This document shows, piece by piece, positions 20,865 to 31,538 of a DNA stretch of 64,000 nt. The stretch is from Clostridiales bacterium (GTDB lineage: Bacteria; Bacillota; Clostridia; Christensenellales; UBA1242), in assembly GCA_015055605.1 (NCBI GenBank), contig SVHV01000001.1, forward strand, positions 672,634-736,633. Direction: 5' to 3'. The notes beneath the pieces are model-generated. The model was not told the origin of the DNA and did no database searches. It saw only the letters and a list, made by a program, of their open reading frames with translations. Every line of letters begins with the position of its first letter. The first letter of the stretch is position 1. The translations under genes and the position numbers were made by a program.

Positions 20865-22931
20865 ATGAGTTTAGAGTATGAAAAGAAAAAGTATGAGGTT
20901 CTAATGGGAATGGTAAAAGCTTACCAAAAAGAACTAATGCAAGATAGAGAATGGGCACTCAAGATGCCAATTGAAACAGAAAACGGTTTCAATATCGAGA
21001 GGGAAAACATTCTTAACGACATTGATGACAAAATGTTAATACTTCAAAAACACAAAGACAACCCATACTTTGCAAAGTTAGTATTTAGCGACCTAAGTGA
21101 CGGACAAGAATTTCAGGGATATATAGGCAGACTAAGTATAGGCGAAATCAAAAACAAGTCAGACGAAAAAATAGTTGACTGGAGAGCACCTATTTCAGAC
21201 CTATATTATAACGGCAAATTAGGAAATACCGAATATGAAGCACTAGGCAAACAATATCAGGTAGACCTAAAACTAAAAAGACAGGTCACAATCAAAGAGG
21301 GTGAGGTAAAATCAATATACGACTTTGAAGACAAAGTAAGTAATGACGAATTTCTAACACCATATCTAACACAATCTGCAAACAACCGACTAAAAAGTAT
21401 AGTGTCTACCATTCAAGAAGAACAAAATAAAATAATCAGACTACCTATATTTAGAAATGCAATAGTTCAAGGTGTGGCTGGTTCTGGTAAAACAACAGTT
21501 GCTCTACATAGACTCTCATATCTAATGTATAATTACAAAAAACAAGTCAAACCAGAAGAGTACCTCATAATATCCCCTAACGAAATATTTATGAACTACA
21601 TCTCTAGCATTCTGGTTGACCTCGAAGCAGACAAGGCAAATAGCTTTAGCCTCAACAAAATGTTTGAATATGCATTAGGTACAGAATACAAGATTTTAAA
21701 TAAACACTCTCAGTACGAATATCTAAAGAGCAAAAACATTAACCATGAGTATCTAAAATTCAAAAGTTCAAGAGCGTTTGCAAAAATAATAGACAAGTGG
21801 TTAGAAGACTACAAAAAAGAAATCTTTAGTAAACCACTTATAGTAAACGGAGTTGAGGTCTTAGACAAAGATACAGTGTGTTCATTCTTTAACAGTTATG
21901 AGAATGCTACAGTAGAAACCATTGCAAATAACGGATATAAAAAGTTAGGACTATCTCTTGCACTTGATAGCAAGGCGAGAAAACAAGCTCACGCAACACT
22001 AGACGCTCTAGATATGCCACTAAACAAAAAGTTTGCAATCAAAAGAGTGCTTGAGTCTAGCAACTACGGATATGTAAAAAAAGCAATTAATCTAAACATC
22101 GACATCTTCAAGATTTACAAACAGATGATTACCGATATACACAAATATACAGATTATTCAGATATCAAAATACTACAGAGAGAAACTCTCAATAGATTAA
22201 AACAAAAAGAACTAGCCTATGACGATATGGGTGTACTACTATACCTATTCTCAAAGTTTAGTGAGATTCCTTATTACGCTAAAATCAAAGCAGTTCTCAT
22301 AGACGAGGCACAGGACCTACCTAGCATAATGTTTATGGGACTTAAGAATCTATTTAAAATGTCAACCTTTATGATATTCGGAGATATAGCTCAAGGTATA
22401 TACTCATACCAGTCAATAGACAAGTGGGAAGATATACAAGACATTATAAATGAATGTGAATTACTATATTTAAATAGAAGTTATCGTACTAGCATTGAAA
22501 TCATGGACGAGGCATATATCACACTTAAAAAACTAGGCCTACCACCTGCAAATAATGTACTCAGACATGGTGAAAAGGTAGATTATTACAAAAACACTAG
22601 TGTCGATTTAGTGTCAAAACAACTAGACATATTGTCAAAAGAGTATAATAATACTGCCATTATATGTAAAGACAATGAAGAATTGAAAGAAGCAGAAAAA
22701 GCACTAGAGAGTCTTGAAATAGTGGTATTGGACGAAAACAATACAACATATTCAGAAATAAAGAAAAGCCTACTTACAGTGCAAACAGCAAAAGGTCTAG
22801 AGTTTGACTCAGTTATCATATACAATCATAATTCTTACACAGACAGTAGTATAGACCTAAAACTTCTATATGTAGCAAAGACAAGAGCTTTACACAAATT
22901 AATCATCAACGGACACAAAGACGGTGAGTAA
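20865..22931 (+). CDS. UvrD/HelD-like SF1 helicase (RNA polymerase recycling motor family)
   Basis: QGVAGSGKTTVALHRLSYLMYN, VLIDEAQDLPSIMF, FGDIAQGIYSY; start at 20865 after GGAGGAGG RBS. Confidence 0.88.
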   Translation: MSLEYEKKKYEVLMGMVKAYQKELMQDREWALKMPIETENGFNIERENILNDIDDKMLILQKHKDNPYFAKLVFSDLSDGQEFQGYIGRLSIGEIKNKSDEKIVDWRAPISDLYYNGKLGNTEYEALGKQYQVDLKLKRQVTIKEGEVKSIYDFEDKVSNDEFLTPYLTQSANNRLKSIVSTIQEEQNKIIRLPIFRNAIVQGVAGSGKTTVALHRLSYLMYNYKKQVKPEEYLIISPNEIFMNYISSILVDLEADKANSFSLNKMFEYALGTEYKILNKHSQYEYLKSKNINHEYLKFKSSRAFAKIIDKWLEDYKKEIFSKPLIVNGVEVLDKDTVCSFFNSYENATVETIANNGYKKLGLSLALDSKARKQAHATLDALDMPLNKKFAIKRVLESSNYGYVKKAINLNIDIFKIYKQMITDIHKYTDYSDIKILQRETLNRLKQKELAYDDMGVLLYLFSKFSEIPYYAKIKAVLIDEAQDLPSIMFMGLKNLFKMSTFMIFGDIAQGIYSYQSIDKWEDIQDIINECELLYLNRSYRTSIEIMDEAYITLKKLGLPPANNVLRHGEKVDYYKNTSVDLVSKQLDILSKEYNNTAIICKDNEELKEAEKALESLEIVVLDENNTTYSEIKKSLLTVQTAKGLEFDSVIIYNHNSYTDSSIDLKLLYVAKTRALHKLIINGHKDGE

Positions 22932-22940
22932 ACAAAATAA

Positions 22941-22973
22941 AAAAAACTGCTTATAAATTTAAGCAGTTTTTTT
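22941..22973. terminator. Intrinsic terminator
   Basis: AAAAAACTGCTTA-taaat-TTAAGCAGTTTTTTT approx. Confidence 0.8.
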
Positions 22974-22990
22974 ATTTTGTAATATACTAA

Positions 22991-23482
22991 TTATATATGA
23001 CTAAAATACTCTCTAGCCTCTGGAATAATCTTATCTAAAAGACCTATTGTATTATTCCTAATCATAGTAGAGTGTATACATACCTCGTCTCTATCAATAG
23101 GCACAAACTCATAGTCGGGGAAATACTCCGCATTATAATCCCTATAACTCTCATCTGCAATCTTCGCATTGATTGTTGGAAACTGTTTTCTAAACTCCTC
23201 AGCCCAATGTGCTCCATCTTCTGGATATGGTCTATAACCACTCTCGTCAAAGATAGCAACTTTTACTCTAGGATTTGATTCATAGTGTTTTTCAAACCAA
23301 CCCTTAATAATATCAGGAGCAAGAGTCTCAAAGCCTGTAGACTCTCTTATCTGCATATTCCTAATAGGATTATACGAAATAATTATCCATATCTCATCAA
23401 AACTATCTATTAGTTTATCTATCACCGACAAATGACCTATATGTGGAGGATAAAATTTTCCAGAAAATGCCCCTATTCTCAT
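22991..23482 (-). CDS. Nucleotidylyltransferase (NMN adenylyltransferase/NadR-like)
   Basis: MRIGAFSGKFYPPHIGHLSVIDKL ((H/T)xGH) and IHSTMIRNN (ISTxxR-type). Confidence 0.8.
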   Translation of the reverse strand: MRIGAFSGKFYPPHIGHLSVIDKLIDSFDEIWIIISYNPIRNMQIRESTGFETLAPDIIKGWFEKHYESNPRVKVAIFDESGYRPYPEDGAHWAEEFRKQFPTINAKIADESYRDYNAEYFPDYEFVPIDRDEVCIHSTMIRNNTIGLLDKIIPEAREYFSHI

Positions 23483-23486
23483 ATCC

Positions 23487-24086
23487 CTACTTAACCCCTT
23501 TATTTTTCATCTCTTCATATCTTTTCTTATACATAAAACTCTGGAGTTGAAGTTCTGATTGTAGTCCAAATTGATGACTTGCTAAAAACTCATCTAAATC
23601 ATCTAACGAAACCACTACTGTTTCTATTTCTTCGCCATCACCCAAATCTTGAGCATCCCCCATCTCAATCTCGATTTCAAAACACACAAGCCTCTCGTCT
23701 GACATACCTGCAGAAGCAAAACTAGCACCACTAGTCCTCTCTACCTTAATAGCAGTAGCACCAGTTTCCTCTTTTAGTTCTCTTACCACAGCCTCTTCTG
23801 GAGTTTCCCCATCATCAATAAGACCAGCCATTGTGGCATAAATATAGTCGCCTACAGGATATCTAAATTCCTTAATAAGCACAACATAGCACTTACCATC
23901 ACGATAAAAGTATGGCACGGCTCTTACAGCATCAATTTTTTCAGAACCCTCGCATGTAAGTTCGCCCTCTTTTCGTCTTGATGCAATAAAGTATTTATAT
24001 TCACTAGCCTCATCAACATAAGTAGCCTCAAACAAATTTAGATATTTATTGTCTGTTTGTTTCTTTATAGATACTAATTTTTTCAA
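23487..24086 (-). CDS. NUDIX hydrolase (ADP-ribose pyrophosphatase-like)
   Basis: GLIDDGETPEEAVVRELKEETGA Nudix box. ORF 23487..24116; TTG at 24086 with upstream GAGGGGTGG is a likely start. Confidence 0.85.
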   Translation of the reverse strand: MKKLVSIKKQTDNKYLNLFEATYVDEASEYKYFIASRRKEGELTCEGSEKIDAVRAVPYFYRDGKCYVVLIKEFRYPVGDYIYATMAGLIDDGETPEEAVVRELKEETGATAIKVERTSGASFASAGMSDERLVCFEIEIEMGDAQDLGDGEEIETVVVSLDDLDEFLASHQFGLQSELQLQSFMYKKRYEEMKNKGVK

Positions 24087-24300
24087 AAAACCACCCCTCA
24101 AATAAAAAATACACAATTCCCAACCATTTACCTTATTACACTAGAACTTTGACAAATTATATTATTATTTGCTAAAATAAATACTAGAAATTATTGTGAT
24201 TAGGTATGGTATTATATCATTATAGCAAATGCAAAAACTATAGCAAACAAATTTCAAAGACTATAAAACAAATATTAAATTATTGTGAGATTTAACCAAA

Positions 24301-25047
24301 ATGATTAATGAATCAAAGAAAATTATAGAATGGATAAAAAACTATGTTACTAACTGCAAAGCAAAAGGTATAGCAATAGGAATGAGTGGAGGCAAGGATA
24401 GTCTAGTCGTTGCAAAACTATGTGCAGACGCTCTCGGCAAAGACAATGTCTTAGGCGTAATCATGCCTAATGGAGAAATGACAGACATAACAGATGCTAT
24501 AGATAGTTGTAAATTATTGCGCATAGACTATCAAATCATAGATATTTCTACAACATATAAAAACATCATAGAAGAAACTCAGTTTGCCCTAATTAGCAAA
24601 AACACAAGTCTTAATTCTATTACTACCATAAACACCCCACCTAGAATAAGAATGACTATACTTTACGCCATAGCAGGAAGTCTAAATTATCTAGTTGCCA
24701 ACACATCAAACCTAAGCGAAATAATGGTAGGATACTCCACCAAATGGGGAGATAGTGCCGGAGATATAGCACCTATAGCAAATTACACCAAAAGCGAGGT
24801 GTGTGAAATAGGACTAGCCTTAGGTCTACCAAAAGAACTGGTAATCAAAACATCGAGTGACGGACTGTCGGGCAAAAGTGATGAAGAAAAATTAGGTTTT
24901 ACCTATAACGAACTAGACAACCTAATTAGAACAGGCGAAAAGGGTGAAAATTATGATAAAATCATAACCCTACACAATACCACAAACCACAAAAGAAACC
25001 CCATCCCAAAGCCACAAACTTCACTAAAAAATTATTTAAACAACTAA
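24301..25047 (+). CDS. nadE: NH3-dependent NAD+ synthase
   Basis: GIAIGMSGGKDSLVVAKLCADALG PP-loop; GTSNLSE-like NTSNLSEIMVGYSTKWGDSAGDIAPIANYTKSEV. Confidence 0.93.
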   Translation: MINESKKIIEWIKNYVTNCKAKGIAIGMSGGKDSLVVAKLCADALGKDNVLGVIMPNGEMTDITDAIDSCKLLRIDYQIIDISTTYKNIIEETQFALISKNTSLNSITTINTPPRIRMTILYAIAGSLNYLVANTSNLSEIMVGYSTKWGDSAGDIAPIANYTKSEVCEIGLALGLPKELVIKTSSDGLSGKSDEEKLGFTYNELDNLIRTGEKGENYDKIITLHNTTNHKRNPIPKPQTSLKNYLNN

Positions 25048-25080
25048 AAAAGAAGACACTGGATTGTGTCTTCTTTTTTT
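25048..25080. terminator. Intrinsic terminator
   Basis: AAAAAAGAAGACAC-tggatt-GTGTCTTCTTTTTTT. Confidence 0.85.
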
Positions 25081-28000
25081 AATTATTAACATCTTCTACT
25101 TCAACTTTTTTTGTAGTAGTTTTCTTGGTTTTAGTACCCTTTGGTTTAGACTTCTTTAGTTCTTCTTTCATTTCTTTAGCAGTTAAGATAGGTTCGAGAA
25201 CCAAGTTGTAATCTGCATTCTCATTGATTTTTTTAATCTTTTCTGCATTCTCAACTTCATTTGCTTTATCTTGTTCTAGTCTTGCTAAAACTTTTTTATT
25301 AAGCCTTGTACTAATTACCTGAGTTTCTTTCTGAGCCCTATCAAAAAGTCCACCTGCCAAAGCCTTGTTTTCTACACCAGCAGACTCTTTTTTAATTCTC
25401 TTTTTCTTAGGCACTCCCTCACTAATAATCTTTTGAGTCGCCTTCTCAATTTTACTCTCGATTAATTCTAAAGTTTTACCCTTATCTGTCCACCAGTCTC
25501 TACTCCACAACCTCATCATATTCCAACCACGAGAGGTTAAGAAGTTAGTCCTATAAACATCTCTCTCAAGCATACTCTCTGAAGAATGGTAAGCATTTGA
25601 ATCTATCTCAATACCTAATACATATCGGTCTAATTTTTTATTGTATATTGCTAAATTTATCTTATACTTAGAACTACCTATATTAGTATCAACAATGTAT
25701 TTCTTTTTCTCAAGTGCTTCTTTGATTTCTTGTTCTAAGCCCATTGTTGCATTCTCTTCGATTACAGTCTTTTTCCTTAAGCTCTCAAGTATGATTTGTT
25801 GTTCATACTTGTTACCAAAGCTAACTGCTCTAGCATATTGCAAGTATTTCTTTAACACTTTTGGACCTATATTCTTTGAGAATGTTACACTTAGTTCCTC
25901 TGGTTCAATAGATGTAATAAGATAAATCTTTTCTTTTGCTCTAGTAATAGCAACATTTAGTCTATTTTCTCCTCCCTCCATACTAAGTGGTCCAAAGAGT
26001 GCAACAACCTTGCCTCTTTCATTCTTAGCATAGCCAACAGAGAAAATGATTATATCTCTTTCTTCACCCTGAACATTCTCAATATTTTTGATAAATAATC
26101 CTGTATCTTCACCATTTTCTTTTCTAGCAACTTCCTTAAGATATGCCTCTCTAAACACAGGGTCTTTCTGACACTCTACATCTATAATATCTGCAATGTA
26201 ATGCTCTTGTTCGGTATTGAAAGTAATAACTCCGATAGTTTCGTTTTTCTTTCTCTCTTTAAAGATTTTCTTAATAGTCTTAACGACCTCAACAGCCTCT
26301 TCATGATTTCTTCTCTCTACCCATACACCATCTACCTTAATTCTCTCAATAGGCTTATAAACATTCTTTGAGATATTAGGTGCAATATCTAATTTTTCAT
26401 CATAAAAAGCATAGTTTGAGAAATTAATAAGTTCCTCGTATCTGCTACGATAGTGATATGTTAGATTTGCATTTGTATATCTACTAGTAGCAAGGTCAAG
26501 TAGACTCTCTACCTCAAGTGCTGCCTGTTCGGTTAAAGATAAGTCATCAAAGTTTTCGTTACCCATATATCTCTTCATAAAGGTAGTTGTTGGTTTTAAT
26601 TGCTTTCTATCGCCTGCAATCGCTACAGACTTTCCTCTATAAATAGTTGGGATAGAATTCTCAATAAATATCTGTGAAGCCTCGTCAAAGATGATAATGT
26701 CGAAAAGTTCTGTTTTTAGTGGAATCACTGAACTAACATTTTCTGGACTCATCATCCAACATGGGAATAGTCTAAGTAGATATTCATAGAAATACTCCAT
26801 TGTTTTACGAATATTCCACATATTCTCTTGTTTGTTGATTACATAAAGATAATCTTTGCTATCTTTTCTGCTCTCATAGAAAGACTTATACTGGTCATTA
26901 AATGCAACATAAGCAATATCCCTATTAGCATCTAATACCTCTGCCTTAAGAGTAAGAATTCTCTTCTTTGTGTTTTCATAATCTAAAATAAATGAGAGTT
27001 TTCTATCCTCTTTTTCCTCAGCCTTAACTATCTCGTGATAATTCCTAATAGGAAGCAATTTTGACACAATATTCCTAATGTCTTCCTCTGTCTTTGACAA
27101 AGCATAAGCAAACTCTAACACAATTCTTTCCTTATCACTGAGAACTTGAAGATTTTGCATCATATCCTTGATAGTTGTATAGTTCTTTAGTGCATCATTT
27201 AGAAGTTTTAGAGAAGACCTACTACCACTCAAAATATTATCTACAATTAGAGAATATCCTTCGTTGGTAAGAGCCTTTCTAAGTAATTTTTCTTCTGAAA
27301 CAAACTTCTGAGTCTCCACCTCAAGGCTAGTAAATTGTTTTCTAAGTTCCTTACACCTATCTGCTAGAGCCTTTCTGCTATTATCAGCACTATCTACCAT
27401 ATCAGATTTAGCAATAATCTTGATAACCCTATCTATATCCCTCTCAGCAAGATTAGAATTGTTTAGACACATAAATAGCACTGGTTTTAGTAGAGAGTAT
27501 CTACTAAAGTCGAATGGCTGAAGAGTAGAATCTAATAGTTTTTGTACATACACCTTTAGAGCATTAAGGTCCTCAATATTTATATCCATCTTTAGGAATG
27601 GAACAAAGAGATTCTTCGCCTTTAGTTTTGCATATCTATAATACAATTTGTCTTTCTTTTTCTCATGAATTTTCTCTGTAATATCCTTAAGAGTAGAATA
27701 GTTGTATGACATAATGTCACTACTAGCAAGAAGTGCCTTGTATATTTTAAAGTCTGCAGTTCCCTTCTTCACAGGTACGCTACTAGCATAAAGAGTCTGA
27801 AGAGATGTTCCATAAGGCAATGTATTAAAGAGTGCGTTATTTAGTTCTTCTAGGTGTACAACCTCACTCTCAATCTCGGCATTTAGTTTATTATGCTTAT
27901 CCATAGCATCATTTGAGTAGCCAGACATAACTTCATTGTGAACTCTCTTAATTTTGTCATAGAACATAGTAGAACTCTTCTCTACATCAGTCATATACAT

Positions 28001-29176
28001 AGTTCTATTAGCAAGTGTACCCAACCTATTGTATACCACATCCATAGCAACCTTTTTCTGACTAACCACTAAAACCTTTTTACCTTTAGCCACAGAGTCA
28101 GAAATAATATTAACAATAGACTGTGATTTACCAGTTCCCGGAGGTCCAAATATTACAACATTACCAAAGTCATTGATTTGCTCTAGCGACCTCATTTGAG
28201 CATAATCGCTCTCTGCGATAGGATAATCATCTGCCTTTTTCGTCTTTGTTTTAGGCATTTCTTTATTACTAAGCAACATCTCGATTGCTGGAGTAGATAG
28301 CCTATCTTTCTCAAGCACTACATAGTCATTGTATATAGAATTTGCTAGAGGAAATCTACCAACAACAGCATAGTTTTTAATAGTGAGTTTATCTCCTCTA
28401 TGTGGGTCTCCACCCTCCTCAAACTCCTCAAAAGTTTCTCTCTCTGTATACTTAAGTTTAAACCCAAACTTAGCTAGATAATCCAAAATCTCTCTAATAG
28501 ACTTAAAGTTAAATTTATTCTCTCCATCAAACTCTTGCACCAAATCATCAACTATTAGTTTATGATGTTTAGCATAAGCCAAAATAAATACTTTGTTGAG
28601 TTGAACAGGCTCGTCTTTCTTTAGTTCCAGTTCTACAGTAAACTCGTCCTTGATAGTAATATTCATAGGGAATAGAAGTAATGGAGCTTTAATCATGGTT
28701 TCTCTATTAAGCTCACCCTGAACGAATGGATAGCCAACAAACATCTCATACCTTCCTGTCTCTTTGGCAAACTCGTCAACTTCCCTCTTTAGGATTCTTA
28801 AATGATTTACCTGTGCTAGATGCGCTTTCTTTAACTCATCTCTTTTTAATCTTTCCCTTCTAAGGTTTTCATTTCTAGTCTCTGCAACAGTCATTTTTGT
28901 CTTGTCTTTAAATTTTTTCTCAATCTTCTCTGACAAATTTAACATGTCGAAAAATCTATCTCTGGTATCTCTATCAATCAAAGTAAAACCAGTTCTCTTA
29001 CCTTTCATAAGGAATTCTAAGAAAAGCTCGGTATTTTCAGCATCTTTCTTTAGTAATTTACCTATATCATAGGCATATTGTTTACCTATTTTCTTAGCAT
29101 ACAAACTCCTGTTCTTGCCCGAAATTTCAACTAGTCTTTCTTTATATTTTCTATAAATTACACTCATTAGTAACAC
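25079..29176 (-). CDS. Large SF1 helicase with C-terminal Vsr/REase-like nuclease domain
   Basis: GPPGTGKSQSIVNII Walker A; IIFDEASQIFIENSIPTIYRGKSVAIAGDRKQLKPT; RLNVAITRAKEKIYL; C-term YVLGIEIDSNAYHSSESMLERDVYRTNFLTSRGWNMMRLWSRDWW. Confidence 0.85.
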   Translation of the reverse strand: MLLMSVIYRKYKERLVEISGKNRSLYAKKIGKQYAYDIGKLLKKDAENTELFLEFLMKGKRTGFTLIDRDTRDRFFDMLNLSEKIEKKFKDKTKMTVAETRNENLRRERLKRDELKKAHLAQVNHLRILKREVDEFAKETGRYEMFVGYPFVQGELNRETMIKAPLLLFPMNITIKDEFTVELELKKDEPVQLNKVFILAYAKHHKLIVDDLVQEFDGENKFNFKSIREILDYLAKFGFKLKYTERETFEEFEEGGDPHRGDKLTIKNYAVVGRFPLANSIYNDYVVLEKDRLSTPAIEMLLSNKEMPKTKTKKADDYPIAESDYAQMRSLEQINDFGNVVIFGPPGTGKSQSIVNIISDSVAKGKKVLVVSQKKVAMDVVYNRLGTLANRTMYMTDVEKSSTMFYDKIKRVHNEVMSGYSNDAMDKHNKLNAEIESEVVHLEELNNALFNTLPYGTSLQTLYASSVPVKKGTADFKIYKALLASSDIMSYNYSTLKDITEKIHEKKKDKLYYRYAKLKAKNLFVPFLKMDINIEDLNALKVYVQKLLDSTLQPFDFSRYSLLKPVLFMCLNNSNLAERDIDRVIKIIAKSDMVDSADNSRKALADRCKELRKQFTSLEVETQKFVSEEKLLRKALTNEGYSLIVDNILSGSRSSLKLLNDALKNYTTIKDMMQNLQVLSDKERIVLEFAYALSKTEEDIRNIVSKLLPIRNYHEIVKAEEKEDRKLSFILDYENTKKRILTLKAEVLDANRDIAYVAFNDQYKSFYESRKDSKDYLYVINKQENMWNIRKTMEYFYEYLLRLFPCWMMSPENVSSVIPLKTELFDIIIFDEASQIFIENSIPTIYRGKSVAIAGDRKQLKPTTTFMKRYMGNENFDDLSLTEQAALEVESLLDLATSRYTNANLTYHYRSRYEELINFSNYAFYDEKLDIAPNISKNVYKPIERIKVDGVWVERRNHEEAVEVVKTIKKIFKERKKNETIGVITFNTEQEHYIADIIDVECQKDPVFREAYLKEVARKENGEDTGLFIKNIENVQGEERDIIIFSVGYAKNERGKVVALFGPLSMEGGENRLNVAITRAKEKIYLITSIEPEELSVTFSKNIGPKVLKKYLQYARAVSFGNKYEQQIILESLRKKTVIEENATMGLEQEIKEALEKKKYIVDTNIGSSKYKINLAIYNKKLDRYVLGIEIDSNAYHSSESMLERDVYRTNFLTSRGWNMMRLWSRDWWTDKGKTLELIESKIEKATQKIISEGVPKKKRIKKESAGVENKALAGGLFDRAQKETQVISTRLNKKVLARLEQDKANEVENAEKIKKINENADYNLVLEPILTAKEMKEELKKSKPKGTKTKKTTTKKVEVEDVNN

Positions 29177-29303
29177 CTCGCATAAGTTAAATTAGTATAT
29201 ACCAAATATCTCTAAAAGTAAAGACTAAACTATTGAATATATTTATATTTATTAATAATACATATATCAAACTTTGTCACTATCCAAAAGAAAGAAAAAC
29301 CAT

Positions 29304-29915
29304 CTAAAAAGATAGTTTTTCGTCTGGTAAAACATTGGTCTTGTATTTCTTTATTTTTGAAATATATTTGTCTATATCTATAGACGATACATACTCAACA
29401 AAATTACATAATTGTTCATTTGTAAAAATATTCTTATGGTCAACATGCTCAAAGTCAACATGCTTATTTTTTATGCCTTCTGCAATATTCTTGTCTACAA
29501 TTTCTCTGATATTTGAATAATCGATAGCATATTTAGTATCCAAAAACTTCTGAGAACAATCATAGCTATAATATAGGTCATTACAAAAAGTGAGAAATGA
29601 CACACTATCCATATATTTCCTTTCAATTAAAAAACAAAAGAAAATATAGTCAGTCACAAGATGGATAAATACTCCTAGTTCATAATCTGAGCCATCATAT
29701 TTTCCACTAAAAATATAGTCAGGCAAAAATACCTTACCTATTACATTGTCCTGCCAAACATCACCATAAGGCAAGGAGTAATGAGTGATTTTTTTATCAT
29801 TAGTAAGGTCAGGAGCTATAATTCCCTGATAGAACAAATCTTCATCTTTCACTCTATCAATATTATTTTCTAAATATCTCTTACCAACTGCTAAATGTAT
29901 ACTAAAACTTGCCAT
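29304..29915 (-). CDS. Zinc-dependent phospholipase C-like hydrolase family protein
   Basis: MASFSIHLAVGKRYLENN...GIIAPDLTNDKKITHYS...GVFIHLVTDYIFF pattern. Confidence 0.6.
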   Translation of the reverse strand: MASFSIHLAVGKRYLENNIDRVKDEDLFYQGIIAPDLTNDKKITHYSLPYGDVWQDNVIGKVFLPDYIFSGKYDGSDYELGVFIHLVTDYIFFCFLIERKYMDSVSFLTFCNDLYYSYDCSQKFLDTKYAIDYSNIREIVDKNIAEGIKNKHVDFEHVDHKNIFTNEQLCNFVEYVSSIDIDKYISKIKKYKTNVLPDEKLSF

Positions 29916-29962
29916 TTTTTATCTCCCATTTCTAAATCATTTAACAAAAAAGAATAGTACAA

Positions 29963-31309
29963 CTATTCTTCTTTGTTTGTATCATTAATAGCACCATCTT
30001 CTTTGATATAAACCAAAGCCTTTTTTAATTGATGGTTTTCAATTTCTTCAATGGCGACAATAATTTTACCTATCTCTATCTCCATCTTACAGCCATCATT
30101 AGGGATAGTGCCCAAATGACCAAACACAAAACCACTAAATGTATCACAATCGCAATCCCCAATATCTAACCCAAGTTTCTCCTCAACATCTTTGAGAATA
30201 GTTGAGCCTTTGATACGATATGCCTTCTTTTCGTCCACAACAACTTCTTCTATATCAGGAAAATTGTCATCATCTTCTATAGTGTCCTCAATATCTCCAA
30301 TAAGAGCCTCAACAACATCATGTATTGTTACGATTCCTGTCATTCCACCATATTCATCCATAACTATAGCAAAGAAGTTTTTGCTCTCTTTCATATTCCT
30401 AAACAAAACATCTAACTTAATAGTTTCTAAAACAAAATAAGGTTTCTTTACTGCCTTTTTGAGTACAACTTCTCTATCTGTAGTACCCAACATAAAATAC
30501 TCTTTAGCATGAAGAACGCCAACAATTTTATCCAAAGACTCACCACATATCGGATATATCTGATGGTTATCCTCTCTAATCTTTTTGTCCCACGCCTTTG
30601 GTGAGTCCTCTAACCACAACAAACTAACATCCGTCCTATGTGTCTGTATATTTGCTACCGACAAATCATCAAACTCAAATACATTTTTAATAAGATTTTT
30701 TTCTTCAATATCAATAGCACCCTTTTTACTGCTCGCATCAACCATTAAACGAATATCTTCTTCACTTACAGTCTCATCAACTAGATTTGGGTCAATACCA
30801 AACAATCTCAAAACGCCATTAGTAGACTTAGTTAATAAGAACACTAGTGGATAAAAAATCTTAGCAATAACAGAGATAGATGATGACATATTTAGTCCTA
30901 ATTTCTCAGCCTTTCTCATTGCAATTCTCTTTGGTACCAATTCTCCAAAAACCAAAGTAAAATAAGAAAGCACCAAAGTTATAAATATAACTGCAATTGT
31001 ATCTAATGTTTCTGCAGGAATAGTTACACCTAAACCCACTAGCCAGTTAACAATTAATTCTGAAAAATTATCTGCCGCAAACGCACTACCTAAAAATCCA
31101 GATAATGTAATAGCAACTTGTATAGTTGCTAAAAAGTTTGCTGGGTCTTTTTTCAACTTCTGTAGTTTCTTTGCTTTCTTGTTTCCCTTTTCAGCAAGAC
31201 TCTCCAACTTTGCATCATTGACACTAATAACAGCAATCTCAGCACACGCAAAAACAGCATTTAAAAAAATCAAAACTATTTGTAAAAGTATCATCAACCA
31301 AATATTCAT
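29963..31309 (-). CDS. Hemolysin/CNNM family transporter (HlyC/CorC)
   Basis: DUF21/CNNM membrane domain, tandem CBS (VMDEYGGMTGIVTIHDVVEALIGDIEDTIEDDD), CorC_HlyC C-term. Confidence 0.93.
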   Translation of the reverse strand: MNIWLMILLQIVLIFLNAVFACAEIAVISVNDAKLESLAEKGNKKAKKLQKLKKDPANFLATIQVAITLSGFLGSAFAADNFSELIVNWLVGLGVTIPAETLDTIAVIFITLVLSYFTLVFGELVPKRIAMRKAEKLGLNMSSSISVIAKIFYPLVFLLTKSTNGVLRLFGIDPNLVDETVSEEDIRLMVDASSKKGAIDIEEKNLIKNVFEFDDLSVANIQTHRTDVSLLWLEDSPKAWDKKIREDNHQIYPICGESLDKIVGVLHAKEYFMLGTTDREVVLKKAVKKPYFVLETIKLDVLFRNMKESKNFFAIVMDEYGGMTGIVTIHDVVEALIGDIEDTIEDDDNFPDIEEVVVDEKKAYRIKGSTILKDVEEKLGLDIGDCDCDTFSGFVFGHLGTIPNDGCKMEIEIGKIIVAIEEIENHQLKKALVYIKEDGAINDTNKEE

Positions 31310-31538
31310 TATATTTCCTTTATAACATAAAATTCATAAGATTATTATGACATATTAAACCCACTAAGTCAAACAAACTACCCCTCAACATATATACCGA
31401 GTCTCGTGGACTTTCACAATTTCACTTAAATAAAGTTAATCTTTATCAACAATTTTTTTCACATTAACTGTCATATTCATTTTTCAAAAATAATAAATAT
31501 GATATAATTCTTTTATAATATTGTTCGAGGGTACAGCA

